Source: Butyrivibrio sp. MC2021
GTDB taxonomy: Bacteria; Bacillota; Clostridia; Lachnospirales; Lachnospiraceae
Assembly (NCBI RefSeq): GCF_000621605.1
Contig: NZ_JHXX01000001.1
Coordinates: forward strand, 868,001 to 932,000
Direction: 5' to 3'
DNA: 64,000 bases
Part shown: in pieces, positions 46,820-54,705 of the stretch
Position numbering within the stretch: the first letter of the stretch is position 1
How the letters are laid out: each line of letters opens with the position of its first letter
Made by a program: the position numbers and the translations under genes
Notes under the pieces: model-generated
What the model was told of the DNA's origin: nothing
Seen by the model: the letters and a program-made list of their open reading frames with translations, nothing else
Databases searched by the model: none

Positions 46820-47395
46820 TCAGGCTGCCTTCTTTTCGCTTACCCTTTTCTCCTCAAAACTGAAAACCTCTTTAGGAAGATGCTTTACACATACAGTTAC
46901 AAGAACTACAGCGATAAGCTTGTCGATATAGTCGGTAACAAGCTGTGTAACAAAGGCGCTTCCAAGGAGCTTAAGGGCTGTCTGGGCAAGAGCCTGTACG
47001 ATAAAGGTTGTAACTACTGCTGATGTGATTCCGCCAAAGAGGAAGGTCTCGATGCAGGCAGAAACCATGGATGCGGGAAGTACAACAAGAAATGTCTTCC
47101 AAAGATCTGAAACATATGTGAGCTTCTTCTTATAGAATAAAAGTCCTGCAACAATGCCCATGATGATTCCGCTTACAGAAAAGTAAATAGCGTAGATATC
47201 TCCGAGAGCTCCGTTTATAAGGCCGCCTACGAGAGCCACAAGGCCGCCTGCCAGAGGTCCCATTGTGATGGCTGCAAGGATTGTTCCGATGCTGTCAAGG
47301 AAAATAGGAAGGCTCAGCATAAGTGAGATCTTGCTTCCTACAATGTTAATTGCTACGGCTGCTGCCATAAGTACTAATTTCTTTGTCTTGTTCAT
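46820..47395 (-). CDS. ECF transporter substrate-binding (S) component
   Basis: 191 residues, almost wholly membrane helices, with the pattern PIFLDSIGTILAAITMGPLAGGLVALVGG typical of ECF S components. The ligand is inferred from the neighbour: a nucleoside hydrolase gene begins the operon 20 bases upstream, so a nucleoside or base is likely. The shared ATPases and T component are not in the window. SD GGAGA is present. Confidence 0.85.
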   Translation of the reverse strand: MNKTKKLVLMAAAVAINIVGSKISLMLSLPIFLDSIGTILAAITMGPLAGGLVALVGGLINGALGDIYAIYFSVSGIIMGIVAGLLFYKKKLTYVSDLWKTFLVVLPASMVSACIETFLFGGITSAVVTTFIVQALAQTALKLLGSAFVTQLVTDYIDKLIAVVLVTVCVKHLPKEVFSFEEKRVSEKKAA

Positions 47396-47415
47396 GTTAT
47401 TCCAGTCTCCTGTTT

Positions 47416-48393
47416 TTATTCAAAAATCTCTTTAAAGCGTACCTTGCAATCAGATGCTTCCATTCCCAGAAGTCTGGTCAGAAACATCTCCCAGAAAGCC
47501 TTTTTGTTTACTTTGGTAAAAACTAAAGCATTGCTTTCTTTTCTGTAAAAGCCCATGGAATCCACAACGGTCTGCCCCAGGCTTATGCCGCCGGTTTCAA
47601 CCTCCGTGAAGGCCTCTATTCCCTGAAGGATAGAAGGATCGATAAACTGTGCCACAGCCAGAGGATCATTTATTACGCAGCCTCTGATGTGCTCCCACTC
47701 CCAGTGAAACTTGAAGTAAAAGTCCGTGATCTTCTCCACAAAATCTCCCACCACCGGATTGACCTGTTTCATGTCATCCAGTATCTGAGGTGTCAGAACG
47801 ATCTCCCTTGTGACGTCAAGGCCCACCATCTCGATCTTTTTGCCATGCTCAAAGAGCGTATCGTAAACCACCTTGGCGCTGTCGGGATCCTCCCAGTAGT
47901 TGTACTCAGCCACCGGTGAACAGTTGCCGTGGCTTCTGAAGTTACCGCCCATGGACACAAGTCTTTCGATAGAAAGAAAAGCCGAAAGGTCGGTGTCTAT
48001 AAGCTCCGCCAGATTGGTAAGAGGCCCCAATGCCACCACCGACACATCGCCGCTTTTTAGAGTCCTTCTCATGAATTCAATGGCTGTTTCGGAAGGAATC
48101 TCCTGCCCCGGCACATCCGGAAAAAAGCTCTCTCCGAGGCCGTCCTCACCGTGAGTATCAAGAGCGTTGACATATTCTCTTTTTCTTGGCTTATCTGCTC
48201 CCACATAGACCGGAATATCAAGCCTTCCCATAAAATCAAGGACCTTCTTGGCATTCCCAAAGCCCATTTCAGCGGGGGAATTGCCTGCAACTATGGTAAT
48301 TCCGACAACCTGAACCTCAGGGCTATTAAGAGCCAGCATTATAGCCAGGCTGTCGTCGATTCCGGGATCACAGTCGATTATTATCTTCTTCAT
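47416..48393 (-). CDS. inosine-uridine type nucleoside hydrolase
   Basis: 325 residues from MKKIIIDCDPGIDDSLAI; the Asp cluster DCDPGIDD binds the catalytic Ca2+. An upstream extension of 39 codons is open but has no SD and would add hydrophobic residues atypical of the family. AAGGA lies 8 bases before this ATG. It cleaves ribonucleosides to base and ribose in the cytosol; specificity is not determined from sequence. The ECF S component follows it. It is preceded by a long leader with promoter, operator-like site and two terminator hairpins. Confidence 0.93.
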   Translation of the reverse strand: MKKIIIDCDPGIDDSLAIMLALNSPEVQVVGITIVAGNSPAEMGFGNAKKVLDFMGRLDIPVYVGADKPRKREYVNALDTHGEDGLGESFFPDVPGQEIPSETAIEFMRRTLKSGDVSVVALGPLTNLAELIDTDLSAFLSIERLVSMGGNFRSHGNCSPVAEYNYWEDPDSAKVVYDTLFEHGKKIEMVGLDVTREIVLTPQILDDMKQVNPVVGDFVEKITDFYFKFHWEWEHIRGCVINDPLAVAQFIDPSILQGIEAFTEVETGGISLGQTVVDSMGFYRKESNALVFTKVNKKAFWEMFLTRLLGMEASDCKVRFKEIFE

Positions 48394-48411
48394 CTCTTTT
48401 TCCTTTTGGGC

Positions 48412-48445
48412 AATAAAAAAGAGGATTTTTTGCGCAAAAATCCTC
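48412..48445 (-). terminator. second leader terminator before nucleoside hydrolase
   Basis: Ten-base arms GAGGATTTTT (48421-48430) and AAAAATCCTC (48436-48445) with a 5-base loop, followed on the minus strand by six T residues. It ends about 20 bases before the start codon of the hydrolase. Confidence 0.7.
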
Positions 48446-48471
48446 AGACACACTAATACACCTATGAAATG

Positions 48472-48500
48472 AAAAAAGGCTCTGCGATGAACGCAGAGCC
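48472..48500 (-). terminator. first leader terminator before nucleoside hydrolase
   Basis: Perfect nine-base arms GGCTCTGCG (48478-48486) and CGCAGAGCC (48492-48500) with loop ATGAA, followed on the minus strand by a run of six T. It is a strong terminator between the promoter at 48585-48613 and the hydrolase. Confidence 0.8.
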
Positions 48501-48572
48501 ACATAAACATAGTTGTTACATGCAGTCCTGGTTTTGTTTAGCGACAGGAAGGTACAAATGAACTGTCGTTTA

Positions 48573-48580
48573 AAGCGCTT
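48573..48580. promoter_or_regulatory. operator-like palindrome at the transcription start
   Basis: AAGCGCTT core within TTTAAAGCGCTTGGAAA (48569-48585). It lies at the predicted +1 of the promoter, a standard position for a LacI-family repressor. The same core occurs near the solute-binding gene at 29823-29830. Confidence 0.5.
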
Positions 48581-48584
48581 GGAA

Positions 48585-48613
48585 ATTATACTTCATGGCT
48601 GATAATTTTGCAA
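48585..48613 (-). promoter_or_regulatory. strong promoter of the nucleoside hydrolase leader
   Basis: TTGCAA (48608-48613), spacer exactly 17 bases, TATAAT (48585-48590) on the minus strand. The leader it starts is about 190 bases long before the hydrolase ATG. Confidence 0.7.
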
Positions 48614-48629
48614 GCACTTAAGAAGTTAT

Positions 48630-48842
48630 TTAAATAAATGATGATGTGGGAGGCTCGTATCCGGGAAGCTCATCCTCTTTATAAAGGAGATTTCCTGCCT
48701 TTACGGGCTGTCCGCTATATAAAGTATTTCCCTTTTTTACCTTGGATTTGTCTGTGCTCTTGAATACAAGATTACCGGCTTTCTTCACGCCGCCATTGAC
48801 ACTATCTAAAAGTTCATCATCGATTCTATTATCCATGTTCAT
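48630..48842 (-). CDS. 70-residue peptide with double-glycine leader and internal repeats
   Basis: The leader MNMDNRIDDELLDSVNGG ends in a Gly-Gly at 17-18, as in bacteriocin-type signals cut by C39 peptidase transporters. The 52-residue core has three related units, VKKAGNLVF (19-27), VKKGNTLY (35-42) and VKAGNLLY (47-54), then a Pro-rich end PGYEPPTSSFI. It has no Cys and is basic. The gene has a strong AAGGAGG site and a good promoter (48882-48910), which support it as real although it is short. No peptidase, exporter, maturase or immunity gene is nearby. It may be a signal peptide, bacteriocin or RiPP-like precursor; I know no family for the core. Confidence 0.75.
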   Translation of the reverse strand: MNMDNRIDDELLDSVNGGVKKAGNLVFKSTDKSKVKKGNTLYSGQPVKAGNLLYKEDELPGYEPPTSSFI

Positions 48843-48881
48843 AATAGTACCTCCTTAAGTTTCATCCTGCGTTTCTGATAT

Positions 48882-48910
48882 TTTATACGAACGAAAACGT
48901 ATAATGGCAA
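48882..48910 (-). promoter_or_regulatory. promoter with inverted repeat for the 70-residue peptide
   Basis: TTGCCA (48905-48910), spacer 17, TATAAA (48882-48887). Inverted arms TATACG (48884-48889) and CGTATA (48898-48903) span the -10 and spacer, a possible operator. The start codon is about 40 bases downstream. Confidence 0.65.
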
Positions 48911-48988
48911 ACTTTTTATATTTTTATGATGATAAAATTATGAGATTTTGTCAAATAAACTTCTTGTAAACCGTCACCTTCCCGGGCA

Positions 48989-50554
48989 TCACTTAAAGAA
49001 ATGCTTGAGAGCCTCATTTATAGCCAGATCCTTGTCGGCGCTGCCGGTGCCCTTCTTATCTCTTACCTTGGCAAGCTCCTGGGTTGTCACACTTATCTCA
49101 AATACTTCCTTAACCCAGGCGATGACATCAGCATCTGTTGCCTCCCCCTTCTTTGGAACCTTTGGCGGAGGAGCTGCCACTGACTTCGCAGTACCTGCCG
49201 CTTTTGCAGAGGTCCTTTTGCCGGCGCTCTTTTTGTCGTACTCGCCCTTTGTAAGGAGAACCACAGTCTCAACCGACCTGGTAAAAGGGAACATGTCCAC
49301 GGGAACTGCCTTCTCTGCCCTGAAGCCGCTCTTTTTAAGAAGCTCAAGGTCTCTGGCCAGGGAGTCCGGACTGCAGGAGATATAAACTACCTTCTTTGGT
49401 CCCAGTACCTCCAGGGACTGAATAAACTCAGGAGTGGAGCCGGCTCTTGGGGGATCCATGAACACAAGGTCCACCTTATCTCCTGAAGCCGCCATCTGCT
49501 GCATAAACTTGGTGGCATCATTCTCATAAAAGGTGATGTTGTTTACATCGTTTATCTTGGCATTTATCTTGGCATCCTTAACCGCATCCTTATTAAGCTC
49601 CACGGAAATAACCTCTTTTACATGAGGGCTTGCGATGATTCCGATGGTGCCTACACCGCTGTAGCAGTCAAGGGCTGTCTCTTTGCCTGTAAGCTGTGCC
49701 ATCTCGATGGCGGTGTTATAGAGAACCTCCTGCTGCACAGGGTTGACCTGATAGAAGGACTTGGGGCTAATCTTGAACTTCATGCCGCAGCAGGTATCAT
49801 AGATAAATCCCGGGCCGTACAGAGGCTTCTCCTTATCTCCAAGGACCATACTGGTCTGCTTGTCGTTGATGTTAAGAACAATGGTTGTGATCTCCGGATG
49901 CTCTTTTCTCAGGGCCTTAACAAAATTGTTCTTGGAAGGGAAAATAGGTGAAACGGTAACAAGAACCACCATGATCTCCCCGGTATTTCTACCGATTCTG
50001 ATAAGAACATGGCGAAGAAGTCCGAAACCGTTATCCTCATCATAGGTCTTGATTTTGAAGGACTTCAGCATTCCGCGGATGCTGGCAATGATGGCATCGG
50101 CCTTCTGATCCTCCAGAAGACAGTTGTCCACCGGCACCACATCATGGCTTCCCTCGCTGTATATTCCTGATACCGGATTACCCTTTTTATCATGGGTAAA
50201 AACAGCGTGGACCTTGCATCTGTAGTGCTCTGGAGTCTTCATTCCCATAAAGGACTCAACCTTACAGTAGGGCTCAAGAAGCTCCTGGACACGCTCATGC
50301 TTGATCTGAAGCTGCTTCTTGTAAGGAATGTTTATCATCTGGCAGGCGCCGCACTTCTTAAACACAGGGCAGCGACTGGGCTCCTTCCTGGCAGTTTCTT
50401 TCTTTGGAGTTTCTTTCTTTGGAGTTTCTTTCTTTGGAGTTTCCTTCTTAGATGCATTTTTCTTTACTGTATCTTTTTTTACAGTTCTTCCGGTATCTTT
50501 CTTCGTGAACTCTTTCTTTTTACTTTCGTTCTTCTTATTCTTATCTCTTTCCAA
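48989..50554 (-). CDS. class I RNA 5-methyluridine methyltransferase (TrmA/RlmD type)
   Basis: 521 residues. It methylates uracil C5 in rRNA or tRNA with S-adenosylmethionine. CPVFKKCGACQ carries the iron-sulfur Cys motif. SAM-binding (ALDCYSGVGTIGI), DPPRAGSTPEF, and the catalytic Cys in YISCSPDSLARDL are intact. A lysine-rich N-terminal extension of about 60 residues contains KKETP repeats from three perfect 15-base units. The start is TTG with an AGAGGTG site 7 bases upstream; no earlier ATG is available. A C-terminal Lys/Ala-rich tail is also longer than usual. Whether it acts on 23S U1939 or another site is not clear. Confidence 0.9.
   Translation of the reverse strand: MERDKNKKNESKKKEFTKKDTGRTVKKDTVKKNASKKETPKKETPKKETPKKETARKEPSRCPVFKKCGACQMINIPYKKQLQIKHERVQELLEPYCKVESFMGMKTPEHYRCKVHAVFTHDKKGNPVSGIYSEGSHDVVPVDNCLLEDQKADAIIASIRGMLKSFKIKTYDEDNGFGLLRHVLIRIGRNTGEIMVVLVTVSPIFPSKNNFVKALRKEHPEITTIVLNINDKQTSMVLGDKEKPLYGPGFIYDTCCGMKFKISPKSFYQVNPVQQEVLYNTAIEMAQLTGKETALDCYSGVGTIGIIASPHVKEVISVELNKDAVKDAKINAKINDVNNITFYENDATKFMQQMAASGDKVDLVFMDPPRAGSTPEFIQSLEVLGPKKVVYISCSPDSLARDLELLKKSGFRAEKAVPVDMFPFTRSVETVVLLTKGEYDKKSAGKRTSAKAAGTAKSVAAPPPKVPKKGEATDADVIAWVKEVFEISVTTQELAKVRDKKGTGSADKDLAINEALKHFFK
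50395..50439. repeat. three perfect 15-base tandem repeats in the methyltransferase gene
   Basis: Unit TTTCTTTCTTTGGAG occurs at 50395, 50410 and 50425, and a degenerate fourth copy follows. Read on the coding strand it gives repeated KKETP. Number of units could vary between strains. Confidence 0.85.
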
Positions 50555-50579
50555 ATCTATTCACCTCTGTTTACAAACA

Positions 50580-50609
50580 AAAAGTAGGGGACAATCACTC
50601 ATCCCCTAC
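50580..50609 (-). terminator. intrinsic terminator after the 50614-51003 gene
   Basis: Arms GTAGGGGA (50584-50591) and TCCCCTAC (50602-50609) with a 10-base loop, followed on the minus strand by TTTTTGTTTG. Confidence 0.8.
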
Positions 50610-50613
50610 CATA

Positions 50614-51003
50614 TCAGTCCTCGTCTGAATCGTCATGCTTGTTCTCAAACTTAAGCTCCGGCATCTCGAGTCCTGTGTCCTCTTCCTTGACTGCCTCGCT
50701 TCTTCTGCGAATGCGGTCATCCTTGATAACGCCATAGTCCTTGAACTTGATTCCTTCAATTCCCTGGGCCAGCTCTCTTGCTCTGAGGATCTCCCCTTTG
50801 TTGATTCTGAAGGTGCAGACGATCTTGCTGCCCTTTCTGTCGAAGATCCTCTGGAGAATGGATTTATCCTGCCACTCGATGAAATATGAAATACGGTGAG
50901 CCAGGAATCTCTCCTCAAGCTGTTTCTTACTCTCTATGCTGTAAACCCTGCAAAAGGGAACCTCATTATTGAAAACCTGATTATTCTGGATAATTGTAGA
51001 CAT
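50614..51003 (-). CDS. unrecognised 129-residue cytosolic protein
   Basis: 129 residues, with no signal peptide or membrane segment. It has alternating basic and aromatic residues (YFIEWQDKSILQRIFDRKG), then an acidic C-terminal tail ending in DSDED. I do not recognise a family. It has a promoter at 51038-51067, a GAGG site before its ATG, and a terminator just after its stop. It is divergent from the serine hydrolase gene and lies before the methyltransferase gene. Confidence 0.7.
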   Translation of the reverse strand: MSTIIQNNQVFNNEVPFCRVYSIESKKQLEERFLAHRISYFIEWQDKSILQRIFDRKGSKIVCTFRINKGEILRARELAQGIEGIKFKDYGVIKDDRIRRRSEAVKEEDTGLEMPELKFENKHDDSDED

Positions 51004-51037
51004 ACTAACCTCACAAAACTTTATTCGCTAGCTATAA

Positions 51038-51067
51038 ATTATAGCATAAATTGTCAAATCTGTTCAA
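51038..51067 (-). promoter_or_regulatory. promoter of the 129-residue protein gene
   Basis: TTGAAC (51062-51067), an 18-base spacer and TATAAT (51038-51043) on the minus strand, about 35 bases before the start codon. Confidence 0.6.
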
Positions 51068-51128
51068 CATTCATTTATGTTATGATATGTATAAATCCAA
51101 TAATCGTCAGTTACTGTGAGGTACCTTC

Positions 51129-52589
51129 ATGTTTACATTTAAAAAAGCACTTCCCGAAGAATTAAACATTCCTTCATCCGCCATACTTTCCGTTCTCAAG
51201 CGCCTTAGGGAAAAAGGTGTTCCCATGCATTCCCTTCTCATCAGGCGGGGAGACACCCTTGTTTTTGAAAAATATTATGCTCCCTACACAGCAGATAAGC
51301 TCCACAGAATGTTTTCCATAAGTAAGAGTTTCACTGCCCTTGGAATATTTTGCATGATCATGGAGGGAAAGATCGCGCTTGACGACCCTATAGTCAAATA
51401 TTTTCCCGAATATACTTCAGAGGATATCCATCCCTTCATAAAGATGACCACCATCAGAAATATGCTGATGATGCGAACCTGCCACGCTTCAACCACCTAC
51501 AAGGTTAATATGAAGTCCGACTGGGTGGAGAGCTTTTTTACCGTGGCTCCAACCCATAAGCCGGGAACAGTCTTCCACTATGACACCTCCGCAGCCCATG
51601 TTCTCTGCGCCCTGGTGGAGAAGCTCTCCGGCACTGATCTTCTGTCCTATCTCAAGGACAGGATCCTTAAATACGTGGACTTTAGTGAGAACTCATATAT
51701 GGTCAAGGATCCCTTTGGGGTTTCCATAGGCGGCAGCGGTCTTATGGCCACTCCCATGGATATTATGAAGGTTCTGTATATTCTGGAAAATAAAGGGACC
51801 ATAAAGTGCTCAGACGGAACAGTCAGAGAACTGCTTAGGGCTGACCTGGTGAGCCTTGCCACCTCAAATCTGTCCGACACCATTATGACAGGGCCCCTGC
51901 CCAGCGAATCCCAGGGCTACGGAATGCAGATCTGGCAGAATGAAAAGGGAGGCTTTGTGCTCTATGGCATGGGCGGCCAGCTGGCCATCCATGTTCCGGA
52001 CAAAAACCTATCCGTTGTCACCACCGCAGATACCCAGGGAATGCAGGGCGGCAATCAGATAATATATGATGCTTTTTATGAACTGCTGCTTCCACAAATT
52101 ACAGATGAACCGGTAAAGGAAAATGGAAATGATAAACTTGAAGACTACTGCCAAAATCTGCAGATAGAGGCTCCGTCGCTGCCAGCCCACTATCAGAGCG
52201 TAACTCCTGACATAGCTCCCGGATGCTATAAATACCAATTGTCCGGTGAAAAGAGCCTTTTTTCCGAGCTGACTCTTAACCTGAATGAATCCGGAGAATC
52301 CGCTCTTATCCTGAAAGAAAAGGACTCTGATACAAAGCACGAAATACGTTTCGGTATAGGAAGCATGTGCCAGGGCGAATTTGCCGACTACAATACTCCC
52401 TATACAGCCGGAGCCGTATTTACCAGAAGTAACGTGCTCTATATAAGAGTCCATCTTATCGGTGAATCAGTTGGAAGCCTCCGCTTCCAGTTATATTTTG
52501 AAGAAAAGGAGCTTACGGTGTTCATGCGAAAGATCGAAGAAACCTACTTCGGAGAATTCGACGGGCACCTCTATGGCAAGCTTATTTGA
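51129..52589 (+). CDS. beta-lactamase-family serine hydrolase
   Basis: 486 residues. It has the SxxK motif (SISK) followed by a tyrosine motif YDTS, the usual catalytic set of class C beta-lactamase-like enzymes and EstB-type esterases. There is no signal peptide, so it is cytosolic and more likely an esterase or peptidase than a resistance enzyme (inference). The C-terminal 150 residues form a separate beta-rich part. GAGG lies upstream of the ATG. It is on the plus strand and convergent with the GH35 gene. Confidence 0.87.
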   Translation: MFTFKKALPEELNIPSSAILSVLKRLREKGVPMHSLLIRRGDTLVFEKYYAPYTADKLHRMFSISKSFTALGIFCMIMEGKIALDDPIVKYFPEYTSEDIHPFIKMTTIRNMLMMRTCHASTTYKVNMKSDWVESFFTVAPTHKPGTVFHYDTSAAHVLCALVEKLSGTDLLSYLKDRILKYVDFSENSYMVKDPFGVSIGGSGLMATPMDIMKVLYILENKGTIKCSDGTVRELLRADLVSLATSNLSDTIMTGPLPSESQGYGMQIWQNEKGGFVLYGMGGQLAIHVPDKNLSVVTTADTQGMQGGNQIIYDAFYELLLPQITDEPVKENGNDKLEDYCQNLQIEAPSLPAHYQSVTPDIAPGCYKYQLSGEKSLFSELTLNLNESGESALILKEKDSDTKHEIRFGIGSMCQGEFADYNTPYTAGAVFTRSNVLYIRVHLIGESVGSLRFQLYFEEKELTVFMRKIEETYFGEFDGHLYGKLI

Positions 52590-52611
52590 ATAGATATTAT
52601 CATTTTTTGTA

Positions 52612-54480
52612 TTATCCGATATCAGGTTCATCCTTGAGTTCAATTGTGTCACGAACCTTGCCGTCGGTCTCAAAGAGGATGATCTCATTCTCCCCATCCT
52701 TAAGAAGAGGCGCAGGAATGTAAAGTCTCTTCTGAGGTCCGATTTCCCAGAATCTTCCGAGATTGAAGCCGTTGATAAAGGCAACACCCTTGCCCCAGCC
52801 CTCGAAATCAAGGAAGGTATCGCCCTTCTCCGTAACATCAAAGGTAAATCTGTAAAAAGCAGGAGCTCCTTCAGTGTATTCCTTGGAGAAATCAACCTTT
52901 TCGATATTGTCCAAAGGAAGTGTATAGATATCCCAATCGTTATGGATATGGCCGTTTATCTGAACACAGCGGCCAATGCCCTTTCTCTGGGTCTCCATGC
53001 GAGGTCCGAAGTTGACTCTTCCCATATTTTCCACAAGAATATCAAACTTCTCATTAAGTCCCTGAAGGGTTCCGGTGGAAAGTCCTGACTCGCCGATGGC
53101 TTTGGCAGCAGTCTCCGGCGTAAGTCCGTGCTCCATCATGAACTTTCCTGCCAGCATCTGTGCGGGCTGGCTGCAGGCCAGGAACTTCTCCATGGGGATA
53201 TCATGCTCTTTTTCCAGCTCATGGTCATACAGAGTTAAAAGAGGCTTCTCTTCAACAAAAATGTTGGCTCTGTCATAGGTCTCCCAAAGTTTAAGCTTGG
53301 CAATTCCCGCCTCGGAGTGAAGTCTTGATCTGTAGAGGATATAACCGTAGCTCTGATCCAGTTCTTCCATATTTACGGTGTAAGGAAGATGGACGGCAGT
53401 GCTGAGATCGTCCACTACCGAGAAAAGACTTACCTTATCCTTGCAGGTAAGGGTTCCGTAGCTCTTTCTCTTAATGTCTGTAGTAAACTCCACCTCAGGA
53501 ACATCCGCATGTTTGGAGATGACCTCCTTGTACTTGCGGTATTTTTCTGTTATCTGTCCATCCTCTGTGAGGATTCCGTCGTAGTCATAGCTGGTTACAT
53601 CAGGAGTGAGCTCGTTGTAGTAATTGGAGCCGTTCATAAAGCCAAAGTTGGTGCCGCCCTGGAACATATAGATGCTGACATTTCCAAGCTCCAGCATCTT
53701 ATCAAGATCCTCTGTGCTCTGGACAAGATTGCCCCTCATATGGCCGCCGTTACCCCAGTGGTCAAACCAGCCAACCCAGAACTCAGCACACATAAGGGGT
53801 CCGCCCTTGGTGTACTCTTTTATCACATTGAAACGCTCCTCGGTCTTGGAACCGAAATTGCCGGTGGGATGGGCACCCTCGGCGTAGCCTCCCCTGTAGC
53901 TCTCGTGGTAAGGGCCGTCAGAGGTGATAAGAGGCACTGTCACGCCATATTTAACCATAAGGTCATGCATGAACTTCATGTACTCATGGTCGTTGGCATA
54001 ATAGCCATACTCGTTCTCTATCTGCATCAGAATGATGTTGCCGCCGTTGTCGATCTGATACTTGGCGATCCTGGGCATAAGCACCTTGTAATAGTCCTCT
54101 ACAGCATCAAGAAATGGCTTGTAGCTCACACGAAGGCGCATATTTCTGTCCTTTAAAAGCCATGCAGGAAGTCCGCCGAACTCCCACTCAGCGCAGATAT
54201 AAGGTGAGGGTCTGATAATTATGTAAAGTCCCAGCTCTGTGGCTGTCTGAATGAACTTCTCTATATCGCAAAAGCCCTCGAAATTAAACTCACCCTTTTT
54301 AGGCTCAGTAATATTCCAGGGAATGTAAGTCTCCACAGTATTGCAGCCCAGAGCCTTCAGCTTCTGGAGCCTGTCTGTCCAGTATTCCGGAACAGTTCTG
54401 AAGTAATGGAAGGAGCCGGCTATTACCTTGAAGGGCTCTCCGTTCAGATAAAACGTATCCTTGATTTCAAATTTTCCCAT
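52612..54480 (-). CDS. GH35 beta-galactosidase, cytosolic
   Basis: 622 residues, with no signal peptide. The catalytic barrel carries IENEYG (acid/base Glu 157) and AEFWVGW (nucleophile Glu 233). C-terminal beta domains follow (GWGKGVAFINGFNLGRFWE). It removes terminal beta-galactose from oligosaccharides. It is the last gene of the LacI-ABC locus but lies after a terminator (54611-54655) and an inverted repeat (54510-54550), so it may have separate control. SD AGGAG lies before the ATG. Confidence 0.94.
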   Translation of the reverse strand: MGKFEIKDTFYLNGEPFKVIAGSFHYFRTVPEYWTDRLQKLKALGCNTVETYIPWNITEPKKGEFNFEGFCDIEKFIQTATELGLYIIIRPSPYICAEWEFGGLPAWLLKDRNMRLRVSYKPFLDAVEDYYKVLMPRIAKYQIDNGGNIILMQIENEYGYYANDHEYMKFMHDLMVKYGVTVPLITSDGPYHESYRGGYAEGAHPTGNFGSKTEERFNVIKEYTKGGPLMCAEFWVGWFDHWGNGGHMRGNLVQSTEDLDKMLELGNVSIYMFQGGTNFGFMNGSNYYNELTPDVTSYDYDGILTEDGQITEKYRKYKEVISKHADVPEVEFTTDIKRKSYGTLTCKDKVSLFSVVDDLSTAVHLPYTVNMEELDQSYGYILYRSRLHSEAGIAKLKLWETYDRANIFVEEKPLLTLYDHELEKEHDIPMEKFLACSQPAQMLAGKFMMEHGLTPETAAKAIGESGLSTGTLQGLNEKFDILVENMGRVNFGPRMETQRKGIGRCVQINGHIHNDWDIYTLPLDNIEKVDFSKEYTEGAPAFYRFTFDVTEKGDTFLDFEGWGKGVAFINGFNLGRFWEIGPQKRLYIPAPLLKDGENEIILFETDGKVRDTIELKDEPDIG

Positions 54481-54509
54481 AATGCATTCTCCTACTTTTT
54501 CACTTTTTA

Positions 54510-54550
54510 CGCATATATAAAAACTCCGTGATGAAGTGCTTGTATATGCG
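54510..54550. repeat. inverted repeat upstream of GH35
   Basis: Arms CGCATATA (54510-54517) and TATATGCG (54543-54550) separated by 25 bases. It sits in the GH35 leader or promoter region and could be a paired operator or an RNA stem. Confidence 0.4.
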
Positions 54551-54610
54551 CAAAATCAAATATTTATTATCACTCTATATACCATCTGTAAAATTGCAGT
54601 TTCCTCTGCT

Positions 54611-54655
54611 TTTTAAATAAGGGAATACTGCTTTAGATAAAAACAGTATTCCCTT
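54611..54655 (-). terminator. hairpin between solute-binding gene and GH35
   Basis: Perfect 12-base arms AAGGGAATACTG (54619-54630) and CAGTATTCCCTT (54644-54655), with an A/T-rich loop and a TTATTT tract after it on the minus strand. Confidence 0.7.
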
Positions 54656-54664
54656 TTCTTTTTA

Positions 54665-54705
54665 GATTAGTACACAAAGCCCGAAAGGACCTCGCCGGTG
54701 ATTAC
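54665..54705 (-). repeat. 3'-end repeat, copy C, over the solute-binding gene stop
   Basis: About 38 bases (TAGTACACAAAGCCCGAAAG, then ACCTCGCCGGTGATTAC) closely matching the copy at 61227-61266. It includes the stop codon of the solute-binding gene. Related copies lie downstream of kdgK. Confidence 0.6.

Noticed and set aside
48394..48613. Known riboswitch class (purine, preQ1, THF, glutamine, guanidine) in the nucleoside leader
   Set aside because: I compared the main conserved stretches as remembered and none fitted. I keep it only as an unclassified leader.
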